The notes: generated by a model not told the origin, from the letters alone. A DNA stretch of 64,000 nucleotides from Streptomyces hawaiiensis (GCF_004803895.1 NZ_CP021978.1:3100001-3164000); one strand, 5' to 3'; shown: positions 28,666-37,903, counted from the first letter of the stretch. Program-made: numbers and translations.

Positions 28666-28934
28666 TGCCCTCGCAGCGGCAGACTCTTGGCCGGGACACC
28701 TCGGCCACCTCGTACCGCTCGACCGCTTGCCAGATCGGCACGCACCAAGCTTGCGCGGAGTCCTCTCCGGAGTCGGCGCCAGTCGACCTGCCCTTGATCT
28801 ACGAGGCCTGCGACTGTCTGTGCCACTCGGCACCCGGTCAGTCCAGCCCTGGGAGTCACGCGGTGAGCGACTCGGCATCCACCGGCGCGCCGGCACTCAA
28901 CGCCGAGATCACCGAGAGGAGCACGCGGGGATGA
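28665..28934 (+). CDS. Small Cys-containing hypothetical protein, third gene
   Basis: An 89-residue hydrophilic protein rich in Ser, with Cys at CQIGTHQAC and the cluster EACDCLCH that could bind metal. It is coupled to both neighbours by overlapping stop and start codons (TGATG upstream, ATGA downstream). No function is recognised; the tight coupling supports it as a real gene. Confidence 0.6.
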   Translation: MPSQRQTLGRDTSATSYRSTACQIGTHQACAESSPESAPVDLPLIYEACDCLCHSAPGQSSPGSHAVSDSASTGAPALNAEITERSTRG

Positions 28935-29227
28935 CGGCACAGGACGAACTGAGGCTTCTCCCGTGGGTGGGGCCGGACGGCAAACCGTGCTACTTGAGCA
29001 CCGATGACCAAGGCGGCTATGTCTCCCGCCTGGCGGACCACATCGAGGCGTTCCAACTCGGCATGGCGTCTCAACTGCTGGAGCACTCGCGTCAGGTACT
29101 CGACGACGAGACCGAAGACCCGGAGGAGCTGAACCTTCTTGCGGCTCAGTTGACCAGCGCTCTGCGAGACGTGCTGCATGTGGCGACGAGCCGCGGACGG
29201 GGTCACGTCGCGCCTGGGCGCCCCTGA
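28931..29227 (+). CDS. Small hypothetical protein, fourth gene of operon
   Basis: A 98-residue protein beginning DELRLLPWVGPDGKPCYL, followed by STDDQGGYVSRLADHIEAFQ and a helical C-terminal half. It resembles short conserved streptomycete proteins linked to mobile or regulatory loci. ATG 28931 overlaps the preceding stop. Function unknown. A hairpin terminator follows about 120 bases later. Confidence 0.7.
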   Translation: MTAQDELRLLPWVGPDGKPCYLSTDDQGGYVSRLADHIEAFQLGMASQLLEHSRQVLDDETEDPEELNLLAAQLTSALRDVLHVATSRGRGHVAPGRP

Positions 29228-29348
29228 AAGGATCTGCGCTCTGCACAGCCACAACTGATCATCGGTGGCCGTGACCTGCGGCCGCCTTATCGGTCGACGT
29301 CCTGACCTGCTGCCGAGCTGTCGGCACCTGTCGACGTTGGTCACCATT

Positions 29349-29379
29349 GAGCGCCCTTCCACGGCCCGGGAGGGCGCTC
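29349..29379 (+). terminator. Hairpin terminator of the four-gene operon
   Basis: GAGCGCCCT pairs with AGGGCGCTC around a 13-base loop, 122 bases after the last stop of the operon. No T-run. Confidence 0.55.
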
Positions 29380-29610
29380 GTGCGTGAGCACCGCATTAGG
29401 AGTTTCCTCTGGGCGGGGCTGTGACCTGCGGAGACGCGGGCCAGGGAGTGTCTGACCCCGGAAAACACTCCTCCGTAGTTCTCACGTGTTCACGGTGCTT
29501 CCCGTCCCCGTGTGTGCTGGATACGTGCCGGTGGATGCCGTCCGACGAGGGCCTGGGGTGCTCAGGGGGAAGTTGGCGAGTGATCGGAGTGAGGTGCGAG
29601 CGGCGTCTCG

Positions 29611-29735
29611 TCAGGCCTTCTCAACTCGCACGGGGCGCCCCGCGAGGAGTTGATTCATGTCGTCGGTGTCGGAGGTGAAGACTGTTGCCTGAGCTCCCTG
29701 CACGGCTTCCCGCCCGGCCAGCAATATCCGCTCTG
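29611..29735 (-). pseudogene. Possible VapC-like PIN-domain 3' fragment
   Basis: The minus strand reads about 40 codons without a stop, ending at TGA 29611-29613. The product includes VFTSDTDDMNQLLAGRP and ends VRVEKA, which resembles the C-terminal strand and tail of VapC-type PIN ribonucleases. No N-terminal part with the catalytic Asp residues is present upstream, and the RHS operon terminator lies there instead. It is probably a decayed toxin remnant; the match is short and uncertain. Confidence 0.35.
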
Positions 29736-29745
29736 AGCGAGCAAA

Positions 29746-29775
29746 GGGGGTCCGTTAGCGAGCTGACGGACCCCC
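29746..29775 (-). terminator. Intrinsic terminator of the RHS operon
   Basis: A perfect 10-bp stem, GGGGGTCCGT with ACGGACCCCC, loop of 10 bases. On the minus strand it is followed by TTTGC. It lies 15 bases after the immunity gene stop. Confidence 0.75.
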
Positions 29776-29789
29776 TTGCCGGATCGCGG

Positions 29790-30209
29790 CTAGTCGACCA
29801 AAGTCAACTGCCCGGCTGTGTCCATACCCGCCGCCTTCAGAGCCGCACGGCAGAACTCTTCGGGTGGGCAGTAATGGTGTTCGGTGATGTAGTGGATCAC
29901 CAAGTTCGGTGCCGCGTAGAGCGTGCCGTCCACCCCCTCCACTCGGATCTCCGCCGAGCCGAGCCACACATCGGTGTCCATGCCGGGCCCGCCGAGGACG
30001 AAGGGCCGGTCGGTGTCACAGAACTCGCAGTGGTGGATTCCGCGCATCTGGTTGTCGTAGGTCGCACTGAGAATCTTCAGCGCGCTAACCACACGCTCGT
30101 CCACCACCCCACTGGGGTAGCTGTGCTCCCGCGCCAGCCATCCGACGTTGAGCATTTCCCGGGCCGACTCGTCGTAGGAATAGGGGGACAGGTCGCGGTA
30201 GTGGGTCAT
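29790..30209 (-). CDS. Probable immunity protein of the RHS toxin
   Basis: A 139-residue acidic soluble protein directly after the rhs gene (10 bases apart, same strand). It has HCEFCDTD and HYITEHHYCPPEEFC, Cys/His groups that could bind metal. Polymorphic toxins are normally followed immediately by a small immunity gene, and the position, size and acidity fit. The sequence itself does not prove immunity function. A strong terminator follows. Confidence 0.65.
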   Translation of the reverse strand: MTHYRDLSPYSYDESAREMLNVGWLAREHSYPSGVVDERVVSALKILSATYDNQMRGIHHCEFCDTDRPFVLGGPGMDTDVWLGSAEIRVEGVDGTLYAAPNLVIHYITEHHYCPPEEFCRAALKAAGMDTAGQLTLVD

Positions 30210-30219
30210 CTGTCGCTCC

Positions 30220-33200
30220 TCAGCGCCGTGGGTCGCAGTGCTTCCGGCAGATCGACAGATGGACCGGGCCCATGTTGGGCTTGAGGAGCTCGCTGAGCAA
30301 CGTGTCCTTGCTCACTGTGATCGATCCGTTCATCATCCTGAGGTCATGTCCGGGAGCCACAGTGTAGTTCGGGAGCGACTTTCCAGGCCCGACGATCTCC
30401 GTGGGCCTGATCTTCTTTCCCTGCTCGACCGCTAGCCCGACTGACTGGCGAAGACCGATGCCGTCTTCCACGTAGAAGTACCCCCAAGTGCCGCTGGGCA
30501 TCTGCATGTCGCCGGTGCCACGAACGTACCAGCCGTGACCCGCGATGACGGCCTGGCCGTCAGGGCGTCCGCCGGGGAGCCGCTCTGCGGCGGGGCCCAC
30601 GCCCTTGCCATGCGTGGGGATCTCGTGGCCACGCAACTCGGGTGCGACTGCGGTTCGCCGCCACCCCGTGAGGCCGCCGATCCCCACGAGAGCGAGCTGC
30701 TGAGTCAGTTCCTCCGCCGCCTCCGCGTACAAGTCGGCGAGCGCGTCGCAGCCCTGTTGCCGCAGCATGTACTCGGCTCGGTAGAGCCGGTAGGCGGGTC
30801 GGACGGGGAGGTACTTGTCGACGAAGGCCCCAGCGCCGCCGTTCTGGCCGGTGACGGCGTCATACGCGTCGCCGACGAACTCGAATGGAGCTTTCAGCCC
30901 CTGGATGAAGCCATCACCGAAGATCTTGAGGCCCTCGCCGAGGCTGTCGACACGCTCGTTTGGATTTTCCGGTGTCAGGCCGCTGGGGTCGGTGAGGAAA
31001 GTGGGCTGGTTGTCGGCGTACGCGTACGTCGAGACATACGGGGTGGTGAGGCTTCTTGTGGCCGGGTCGGGTCGGTTGAAGCGGCCGTTGGTGGTGTTGT
31101 ATTGACGGGCGTGCAGGTCGAGGTTGCCTGTGGTGGTCTCGTAGCGGGCGCCTGTGTAGGACGGGGTGCTTGCTGGGGCGCCGCTGGTGACCGTGTTCAG
31201 GGTGCGGGTGCCGAAGGGGTCGTAGGCCCAGCGCTGGTGGAGCGTGCCGGTGCTGCCGGTGACGTCGACCGGGGAGCCTTGGGTGTCGTGGTGGTAGTAG
31301 AAGAGCGCGCCTGAGCCGGTCTTGGTGGCGGTGGGCTGGCCGAGCGGGTCGTAGCGGTAGGACTGCTTGATCGCCCAGGCGCTGTCGTACTCGGTGGCGA
31401 GGATCGGGAGCGGGCCGTTGGGGTCCCACTGCGTGCGGCTGGTGACCGCGCCGTCCTTGCTGGTGGTGACCTGGTTGCCGCTGGCATCGTGATCGTAGGT
31501 GTAGCTGCTGCCGGCGACGGTTGCGGCGGAGATCTGTCCGGTCAGGTCGTAGGTGTAGGTGTCGGCGCCCGCCTTGGTCTGGTTGCCCTCGCCATCGTAG
31601 TCGTAGGCGGTGGTCGTGGCGCCGGTGACGGTGGACGTGAGCTGGTCGGCCGCGTCGTAGGTGTAGTCGGTGTTGGTGGTGCCGAGGGTGGAGGTCAGGC
31701 GGTTGCCGACCTTGTCGTAGCTGTATGCCGTCGTGCGGCTGGACGCGCAGCCGGTGACCCAGGGCTGCGGGGCGCAGCCGGAGGTGAGGCGGCCTGCGGC
31801 GTCGTAGGTGAAGTCCCAGCCTCCGGTGCCGACACTGGCCCGGGTGACGTCGACGCGGTTGGGCAAGCCGGCAGCGGACAGGGTGAGCGCCGTCTTGGTG
31901 ACGGTGGTCCCGGCCTTGGAGGACGTGACGGCGGTGAGCCGGCCCGCCCGGTCGTAGGCGCGGTCCTCGGTCTCGGTGTTGGGCAGCGCGGACCGGGTCA
32001 GGCGGTCGGCGGCGTCCCAGGTGTAGTTGGTGGTGACCCCGTCGGCGGTCATGGACGACGTGCGGCCGTCGTTGTCGTGGGAATAGGTGATGGTGTTGCC
32101 GTCGGAGTACTTGCGGGTGAGCATCTGCCCGGCGGCGTCGTAGGTGTAGGAGAAGCCGCGGGTCTTGGTGAGGTTGCCGACCGCGTCGTAGTCGAAGTCC
32201 TCGGAGATCTTGGCGTTGGCGCGTGTTGTCATGCGCCCGGCGGCGTTGTAGCCGAAGCTGACGTCCGGTGTCGAGTCCGAGTAGTCGACCTTGGTGGGCA
32301 GCCCGCGGGTGTCGAAGGCGTAGCTGGTGGAGCCGCGCGGGGTGGTCTTCTTGGTGAGGTTGCCCTCGGCGTCGTACGCGTAGGAGGTCACGCGGTCCAG
32401 CGGGTCGGTGACCTTCGTCAGGCGGCGGGCCGCGTCGTAGCCGTACGCGGTCGCGTGGTTGTTGGCGTCGGTGCGCTTGGTGACGTTGCCGGCCGCGTCG
32501 TATTCGTAGGTCGTCTTTGCGCCGTCTGGGGCGGTGACCGTGGTGAGCTGGTCGAGTTTGTCGTAACCGTAGGTGGTGGCGCGCTTGTCGGCGTCGGTGC
32601 GCTTGGTGACGTTGCCCGCCGCGTCGTACTCGGTTCTGGTCACGCCGCCGAGCGGGTCGGTGACGGTGGTCAGGTTGCCGGCCGCGTCGTAGCTGTTGGT
32701 GCTGGTGTACTGGGCCGGGTCGGCGCCGGTTGCGTTACCGCGGGGGTCGACGGTGGTGGCCTGGCGGCCGTCGCCGTCGTAGGTCCAGGTCTCCTTGTTG
32801 CCCAGCGGGGAGGTGCGGCTGAGGAGATTGCCGTCGGCGTCGTATGCGTGGGTGGTGGTCTTGCCCAGCTGGTTGGTGCTGCTGGTGAGTCGGTTGTTCT
32901 TGTCGTACGCCGAGGAGACGCTCTTGCCGAGGGCGTCGGTGACCTTGGTGACGTTGTCGACCGCGTCGTAGGTGTAGGCGGTCGTCTTGCCGAGCGGGTC
33001 GGTGACCTTGAGGGGCCGGTTCACGGCGTCGTACTCGGTGCTGACGGCCGCGCCGCTGGGGTCGGTGACCTTGGTGCGGTTTCCTGCGGCGTCGTAGGCG
33101 TAGCTCGTGGTGTATGCGGCCGGGTCGGCGCCGGTGACATTGCCTCGGGCGGTGACTGTGCTCAGCAGTCGGCCGAGCTTGTCGTAGGCGTGGGTCGTCT

Positions 33201-35559
33201 TGTTGCCCAGCGGGTCGGTCTCGGAGGTGAGACGGCCGCCGGAATCGTAACCACGGGTGACGGACTTGCCCGCCGCGTCGATGGTCTTGGTCAGGTTCCC
33301 GGCGTCGTCGTACTCGTAGCGGGTGGTGTTGCCGGCCGGGTCCTTGGCCGAGGTCAGCTGTTCGGCGCCGTTGTAGCCGTAGCTGGTGATGCGGCCCAGG
33401 GGGTCGGTGGCCGTGCTGAGCAGACCGCGGCCGTCGTAGGTGTACTTCGTGGTGTAGCCGGCCGGGTCGGCACCGGATGCGTTCCCACGGGGATCGGTCT
33501 TGGAGGTGATGCGGCCGGCGTCGTCGTAGGTGAAGGTGGCCTTCTCACCCAGCGGGGTGGTGACCGAGGTACGGTTGCCCTTCGCGTCGTACCCGTACGT
33601 CGTGGTCTTGCCGCGCGGTGTCGTCACGGTCGCCAGGGCACCGAGCGCGGTGTACGTGTACGTCGTCTTGCCGCTGAGCGGATCGGTGCTGGAGGTCAGC
33701 CGGTTGGACGTGTTGTAGGTGTACGTCGTCTTGTTGCCGCGGCCGTCCGTGTGGCTGAGGATGTTGCCGGCGCTGTCGTAGGTCCAGCTCTCCTTGTAGC
33801 CGAGCGACGATGGCGCGCTGCGGGTGAGCATGCGTCCGGCGCTGTCGTACGTCATCGACGTGGTGTTACCGCGCTGATCGGTGATCTCGACCGGGCGCAG
33901 GTAGCGGTCGTAGGTGTAGGAGACCCTCTTGCCGTACGGGTCGATGCTCTCCATCAGCACGTTGCCGGCGTAGATGTCGGTCCACACCCCGCCGTCCGGC
34001 GCTGTCATGTGGGACTCTTCGCCGCCGCTGTCCCAAGTGAACGAAGTGGTCTTGCCCTTCTGGTCCGTCTGGGACTTGATCCTGCCGTTGGTCTCATAGG
34101 TGTTGGAGACCTTGCCACCCGCCGGATCGGTGATGGAGGACAGCCGCTTGTCAGCGTTGTAGCCGTAGGAGGAGACCTTGCCCGCCGGATCGGTGACCGA
34201 GGTCAGCAGACCATCCGTGTAGGCGTAGGAGACCGACGTGGCATCGGGGAGGCTGACCTTGGTGACCCGGCCGTCGGCGTTCATGGTGAAGCCGGTGGTG
34301 CGGCCGGCGGCGTCCTTGACCGAGGACAGCTTGCCGGAGGTGTACGTCAGCGCCAGGCCCTGGCCGCCGCCGTCGACGACCGACGTGAGCTGACCGGTGC
34401 TGCTGAAGGTGCGCTTGGTGTGGTCGGGGGTGGTGACGGTGTAGGTGCTGCTGCCCTTGACCAGCTTCGCGGCCGAACCCGCCGGCGCGGTGTACGTGCC
34501 GTCGCTCTTCTGCGTGAAGACGAACTTTGCCCCGTCGTCGGCCTGATAGGTGACCTTGCCAGAGGCGACCGTCAGTTTCACGTCGAAGGGCGTGGCCCAG
34601 CCGCGACCCAGCAGACCGGTCGTCGTGGAGTCGGAGCGGTACGTGCGCTCCAGGGTCATCTGCTTGCCGACGCCGACCAGTTGGGCGTCGGTCAGCTGCT
34701 CGAAGAACATGCCGGTGGCCGTGTTGACCGGGTCGGCGCGGTGAGCCTGCGCGTAGCAGGAGCAGATGCCAGCCTGGGCACCAGGGATGTCCGGGGTGTA
34801 GAACGCCTCGATCAGCGGAGAGGTAGTGCCATTCGGACTGTAAGTACCGTCCGAACCCATGAGGTAGACGTGGGCGTAGTACTTCTTGCCGTCCTCAAGG
34901 TGTCCGCCCAGCGCGCTCGAACTCCACCAGAAGCATTCGTCAGCACGGTCAGGGTATGGGTTCGGCGCCCACCAGCCGTAGCACCAGGCCCCGCTGTCCA
35001 GGTGCCCCTTTCCCTCCGGATCGTAAGTGGCCTTGTCGATCTCCTCGGCCTTGACGACCGTCCCCGCCTCGCTCCGGAGAAGCAGCAACAACCTCGAATA
35101 GGACGAACCGGTACCGGAGGAGAACTTCACGTGCCCGCCGATCGAGAGGGTCCCCGGCCACACCCCGGACGAGCCAGACACCCACGCCGGATCAGCAGTA
35201 GCCGCCACCGCGAGCGGCTGGCGCGTCGGGCTCCCCCCGGCGAGCAGGCGGCGCTCGACAGCGCTTTTGCCGGGCCGAGGATGGGGCTTGCCCACCGGCT
35301 TCCTGGCGGGTGAGTCCCTGTAGCCGCGCATGGGCGACAACTCGTCCCGGGACTGCTTCACCTGCTTGCGCCGCTCGGCCAACGTCATGGCCTTGGGCGG
35401 CATCGGCAGGTCCGCCGCCGTCCGAGCCTTGAGCTGGTGAGCGGCGGCCGGGGTGGAGGCAGGTTGCTCAGGGAGAGCCCAAGCCGGTACGACGCCAGCG
35501 GTGGCCATCAAGGCCAGAACCAGCAGGGCTATGACTGATCTTCGCGATCTCTTCCGCAC
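30220..35559 (-). CDS. RHS/YD-repeat polymorphic toxin, secreted
   Basis: A 1779-residue protein. The start is GTG 35559 with AAGGGA upstream. Residues 1-28 form a signal peptide ending at PAWA. After a wall-associated N-terminal region comes a long series of YD repeats of the form YDAAGNLTKVTDPLG, about 1000 residues, building the RHS shell. The conserved RHS-core end LTDPSGL is at about 30976-30992. The remaining 250 residues are the variable toxin region (VIAGHGWYVRGTG, WGYFYVEDG, HLSICRKHCDP), which resembles a domain described as putative adhesin Stv; its activity is unknown to me. It likely acts in contact-dependent competition, with the small gene downstream giving immunity. Confidence 0.9.
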   Translation of the reverse strand: MRKRSRRSVIALLVLALMATAGVVPAWALPEQPASTPAAAHQLKARTAADLPMPPKAMTLAERRKQVKQSRDELSPMRGYRDSPARKPVGKPHPRPGKSAVERRLLAGGSPTRQPLAVAATADPAWVSGSSGVWPGTLSIGGHVKFSSGTGSSYSRLLLLLRSEAGTVVKAEEIDKATYDPEGKGHLDSGAWCYGWWAPNPYPDRADECFWWSSSALGGHLEDGKKYYAHVYLMGSDGTYSPNGTTSPLIEAFYTPDIPGAQAGICSCYAQAHRADPVNTATGMFFEQLTDAQLVGVGKQMTLERTYRSDSTTTGLLGRGWATPFDVKLTVASGKVTYQADDGAKFVFTQKSDGTYTAPAGSAAKLVKGSSTYTVTTPDHTKRTFSSTGQLTSVVDGGGQGLALTYTSGKLSSVKDAAGRTTGFTMNADGRVTKVSLPDATSVSYAYTDGLLTSVTDPAGKVSSYGYNADKRLSSITDPAGGKVSNTYETNGRIKSQTDQKGKTTSFTWDSGGEESHMTAPDGGVWTDIYAGNVLMESIDPYGKRVSYTYDRYLRPVEITDQRGNTTSMTYDSAGRMLTRSAPSSLGYKESWTYDSAGNILSHTDGRGNKTTYTYNTSNRLTSSTDPLSGKTTYTYTALGALATVTTPRGKTTTYGYDAKGNRTSVTTPLGEKATFTYDDAGRITSKTDPRGNASGADPAGYTTKYTYDGRGLLSTATDPLGRITSYGYNGAEQLTSAKDPAGNTTRYEYDDAGNLTKTIDAAGKSVTRGYDSGGRLTSETDPLGNKTTHAYDKLGRLLSTVTARGNVTGADPAAYTTSYAYDAAGNRTKVTDPSGAAVSTEYDAVNRPLKVTDPLGKTTAYTYDAVDNVTKVTDALGKSVSSAYDKNNRLTSSTNQLGKTTTHAYDADGNLLSRTSPLGNKETWTYDGDGRQATTVDPRGNATGADPAQYTSTNSYDAAGNLTTVTDPLGGVTRTEYDAAGNVTKRTDADKRATTYGYDKLDQLTTVTAPDGAKTTYEYDAAGNVTKRTDANNHATAYGYDAARRLTKVTDPLDRVTSYAYDAEGNLTKKTTPRGSTSYAFDTRGLPTKVDYSDSTPDVSFGYNAAGRMTTRANAKISEDFDYDAVGNLTKTRGFSYTYDAAGQMLTRKYSDGNTITYSHDNDGRTSSMTADGVTTNYTWDAADRLTRSALPNTETEDRAYDRAGRLTAVTSSKAGTTVTKTALTLSAAGLPNRVDVTRASVGTGGWDFTYDAAGRLTSGCAPQPWVTGCASSRTTAYSYDKVGNRLTSTLGTTNTDYTYDAADQLTSTVTGATTTAYDYDGEGNQTKAGADTYTYDLTGQISAATVAGSSYTYDHDASGNQVTTSKDGAVTSRTQWDPNGPLPILATEYDSAWAIKQSYRYDPLGQPTATKTGSGALFYYHHDTQGSPVDVTGSTGTLHQRWAYDPFGTRTLNTVTSGAPASTPSYTGARYETTTGNLDLHARQYNTTNGRFNRPDPATRSLTTPYVSTYAYADNQPTFLTDPSGLTPENPNERVDSLGEGLKIFGDGFIQGLKAPFEFVGDAYDAVTGQNGGAGAFVDKYLPVRPAYRLYRAEYMLRQQGCDALADLYAEAAEELTQQLALVGIGGLTGWRRTAVAPELRGHEIPTHGKGVGPAAERLPGGRPDGQAVIAGHGWYVRGTGDMQMPSGTWGYFYVEDGIGLRQSVGLAVEQGKKIRPTEIVGPGKSLPNYTVAPGHDLRMMNGSITVSKDTLLSELLKPNMGPVHLSICRKHCDPRR

Positions 35560-36039
35560 TGTGCATCCCTTGCGTGACGGCTGTGAACAAAGCGCAAGGT
35601 TGATCCTTGATCGGGAGGCGTGGGAAATAACTTGTGATTTGCAGCTATGGCTGGATCTGCAAACCCTGCCCGGACCGATCTGGTGCAGAGTCCCTGGCCG
35701 GATGGGTGCCCAGTAAAGGACTCTCTTTCAAATATGGCTGGAACATGCCAACCAGGTTGCTTTTCGTACCTGAACACGAAGTTGAGTAACAGTGTCTGCA
35801 AGATGGATGCCGGGGAGGGTCGGACGGTGCGGATCAGTACAGCCGTCACCGGCGGGGCCGGTGACGGTCGACTCTGCCCGAGGCCCTCATCCCCACGCCT
35901 TGTAGAGGCGTCCTGGTCGGGAGAGATATCAGAGCCTGGCGACTCGTCCGCTCACGCAAACGGCCCCGGACGAGCCGTCCGAGGCCGAATGGAAAGCCTC
36001 CGTGGGGGAGAAACCCCAGGTCAGCGGCTTACCGCGTTG
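35560..36039. other. Gene-free region between rhs and the tRNA fragment
   Basis: It holds the rhs promoter (AT-richer around 35620-35780) and a hairpin at 35961-35987. An open frame across it ends in a translation of the tRNA complement and is rejected. Base composition is clearly lower in G+C than in the neighbouring backbone. Confidence 0.5.
35961..35987 (-). terminator. Hairpin downstream of the tRNA-Arg fragment
   Basis: CGGCCCCGGA pairs with TCCGAGGCCG (one mismatch, 7-base loop). It lies about 53 bases beyond the 3' end of the tRNA fragment on the minus strand and is probably its old terminator, which suggests the left flank is the original tRNA downstream region. Confidence 0.5.
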
Positions 36040-36082
36040 TGCCCCCGGCAGGATTCGAACCTGCGACACCCGCTTTAGGAGT
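36040..36082 (-). pseudogene. 3' fragment of tRNA-Arg(CCT), probable attachment-site remnant
   Basis: On the minus strand the bases from the anticodon loop CTCCTAA through AGCGG, the variable loop, the T arm GCAGG-TTCGAAT-CCTGC and acceptor strand CGGGGGC are present. The 5' half is missing: the bases before the loop (TCGAA) do not pair with AGCGG. Breakage at the anticodon loop is what AICE integration into a tRNA 3' end leaves behind. The fragment differs from tRNA-Arg(UCU) at 48896-48968 in the anticodon and variable arms, so it is not simply that element's other end. Confidence 0.65.
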
Positions 36083-36259
36083 TCGATCCGAGCGTGCTCC
36101 GGCTGCGGCCGTCGGCTGGTGCGACGGGCCGGACAGGGGTGCTGGCGTATGTCCCCGTCCGGTGTCGTTGATGTCAACCGTAGATGTCAGGCCTTCTGAT
36201 CCGTAGCTATGTAGTGACTGCTCATTCGTGCGCGCTAGAACGGCGGTCGGCGAACAGCA

Positions 36260-36523
36260 CTACGGCAGGCTGTTCTTGTCAGTTTCGGGGAGCATGATGG
36301 TCTCGTCGTAGTCGGTCCAGTTGTAGACCCACTGCTTCCTCACGACCACCTGCGCGGCCCACGGCACGAGGGTTTCCGCGAGACCGATGACGCGATCCGC
36401 GATGGTGTCCAACGCTCGCTGAACAGTTGCGTCGCGGACGTTGGACCGCAGTCCTCGCGGGATCTGGAACTCAAAGCTGATCCGTAGGGAACGAGGGGTT
36501 CCCTTGGGGTCCTCAGTAACCAT
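36260..36523 (-). CDS. Hypothetical protein
   Basis: An 87-residue protein starting at ATG 36523, five bases after AAGGGGG. It reads SLRISFEFQIPRGLRSNVRD and then a helical region ending in WVYNWTDYDETIMLPE. No motif, membrane segment or signal is seen. Its composition is less GC-biased than the backbone. It is isolated, with no operon partner, and no function is recognised. Confidence 0.6.
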   Translation of the reverse strand: MVTEDPKGTPRSLRISFEFQIPRGLRSNVRDATVQRALDTIADRVIGLAETLVPWAAQVVVRKQWVYNWTDYDETIMLPETDKNSLP

Positions 36524-36970
36524 TCTTACCCCCTTGCGCGGTGATGACTGTAGCCATGAGAGTACTGGAGTTTCGGCGAGAATCAACGTTCTCGTCGAGA
36601 TCTAATCTTCTCAGCCAGACAGGAACACCTCTGGGCATGTCGCGATGCGGTTCTGACCAGCGAAAATGTAGTCCATGCCGGCATCAGCTCACACTCAGTG
36701 TTGCTGGTATCTCATGAGATGGTCGATCTAAAGGCTGTCCCGCAACTGCCATCGGCAGGCCTCGCGACGGTCTACGCCCTCGGAGGGCATCGGTGCAGCG
36801 ACTATCGGTGAGAACGCTCAAGGTGGGCTAGCACATTGACCCGTTGCCGTGCTGGGCTTCCGCGGAAGATCGTCGATCATGAGTGAGGGGCGGCTACCGT
36901 CTGGTGCGTACCGATGGAATTTCGACTGCCTGGATGGGCGATCCTGGCAGCTCTCCGTCAAGGGGGACAC
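36524..36970. other. Gene-free stretch
   Basis: These 447 bases have mixed composition with AT-rich patches near 36590-36660. Promoters for the flanking divergent small genes must lie here. I see no RNA, repeat or remnant that I can name. Confidence 0.4.
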
Positions 36971-37438
36971 ATGACTGATGGTCCACGATCGCCCGTACCG
37001 CCATCCGGCCCACCGCCAGAAAGCGACGTCGAGCGAAAGCCGCTGCGGCGGCGCGTGACTGACGCCTGGAACAAACTCGGGCCCGCCAGCAAGGCGGGGG
37101 TGATCAGCGTGGCTGCTGCCGTGGTCGGAGGCGTCATCGCCGTCGCTCACGCCCGGGCGACCGCAGCTGCGACCGACGATGAGGGCGAGGCCGAGGACCC
37201 CGGCGGCATCCTTGCTGAGGTCGCCCGCATCCTCAACCAAGCCGCTGCGGAACAGGACGTCAGCTCCAGCCCCCCACCTCGGCCGCGCTACGCCGGCGAC
37301 GTAAGCGGCTACTGGCGCTACCAGTGCCTCAACCCCCGCGGCCACGCTGCCGGCAACTGCAGACATGAGTGGCGGTGGGTGAATGACTACACCAAGGGCG
37401 CCGCAGAGCAAAAGGAAGAAGAGGACGCCGAGGCCTAG
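36971..37438 (+). CDS. Hypothetical single-helix membrane protein
   Basis: A 155-residue protein from ATG 36971, with AGGGGG five bases upstream. A Pro-rich N-terminus is followed by a basic stretch and one hydrophobic segment at about residues 41-60 (AGVISVAAAVVGGVIAVAHA). An acidic linker and a C-terminal part with two Cys (WRYQCLNPRGH and GNCRHEW) and an Glu-rich tail follow. No family is recognised. Confidence 0.65.
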   Translation: MTDGPRSPVPPSGPPPESDVERKPLRRRVTDAWNKLGPASKAGVISVAAAVVGGVIAVAHARATAAATDDEGEAEDPGGILAEVARILNQAAAEQDVSSSPPPRPRYAGDVSGYWRYQCLNPRGHAAGNCRHEWRWVNDYTKGAAEQKEEEDAEA

Positions 37439-37903
37439 CTGTTCTGTCCGGTAGGTTCTGTTGCCTGTCCGAACTGGTGCGGTTGTGGTGCGGGGCTAGA
37501 ACACCGGCAAGCCCGTTGTCAGTACCTGCGGCTATGGTCTCGGGCGCGCGGTCGGCTTCCGGGGGTTCCAGCTCTGAAGGGAATGGTTGCATCCCCGGCC
37601 TGTCTGGGGACGGCCCGGAGACCCGTCCGGGACCTAACCGACGACCGGGCTTCGTTGACGGCCAGGGAACGACTTGCCAGCGCCGGCCGCGCACCACTTC
37701 TCCCACGGGCCGAGGCAGGCGCACGATTTCCAACTGTGTTGGTGGAGTGGCGGGGTGCGTGCAAGGGCGTTCATTGGCAGTTTGGCACCGAGCTGGGATC
37801 GGCTCCAGGCCTCGTCTGAACGCCGGTGAACCGGGCCGAATAAGACGGAAACTGAGACGGTCCGCCTGAGGCTGTTGTCAGTGGCCCCGCCTAGTCTCCG
37901 TCC
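37439..37903. other. Gene-free stretch
   Basis: No supportable gene in 465 bases. Short open frames overlap on both strands without ribosome sites. A GACGGCCCGGAGACCCGTCC segment near 37611-37630 loosely resembles the integrase arm units seen elsewhere, but the match is weak. Confidence 0.35.

Larger units (their letters stand above)
29228..29789. other. Gene-poor stretch with terminators and PIN-domain remnant
   Basis: These 562 bases carry no intact gene. They hold the operon terminator (29349-29379), a possible PIN-domain 3' fragment (29611-29735, minus) and the terminator of the RHS operon (29746-29775, minus). Confidence 0.5.

Noticed and set aside
31000..34300. Repeat array in the RHS region
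   Set aside because: The periodicity is explained by protein YD repeats; not a CRISPR or minisatellite.
31489..35313. Very long open frame on the plus strand (over 1200 codons) antisense to the RHS gene
   Set aside because: It is a by-product of the YD-repeat codon pattern: Val/Gly-rich, repetitive, no ribosome site or domain. The minus-strand protein has a signal peptide and RHS core.
35647..36078. Plus-strand frame ending CPRQDSNLRHP
   Set aside because: That ending is the translation of a tRNA T-arm complement, a common false gene. No ribosome site.
36040..36082. Intact tRNA gene
   Set aside because: Only the 3' half from the anticodon loop is present; no D arm or 5' acceptor strand can be built.
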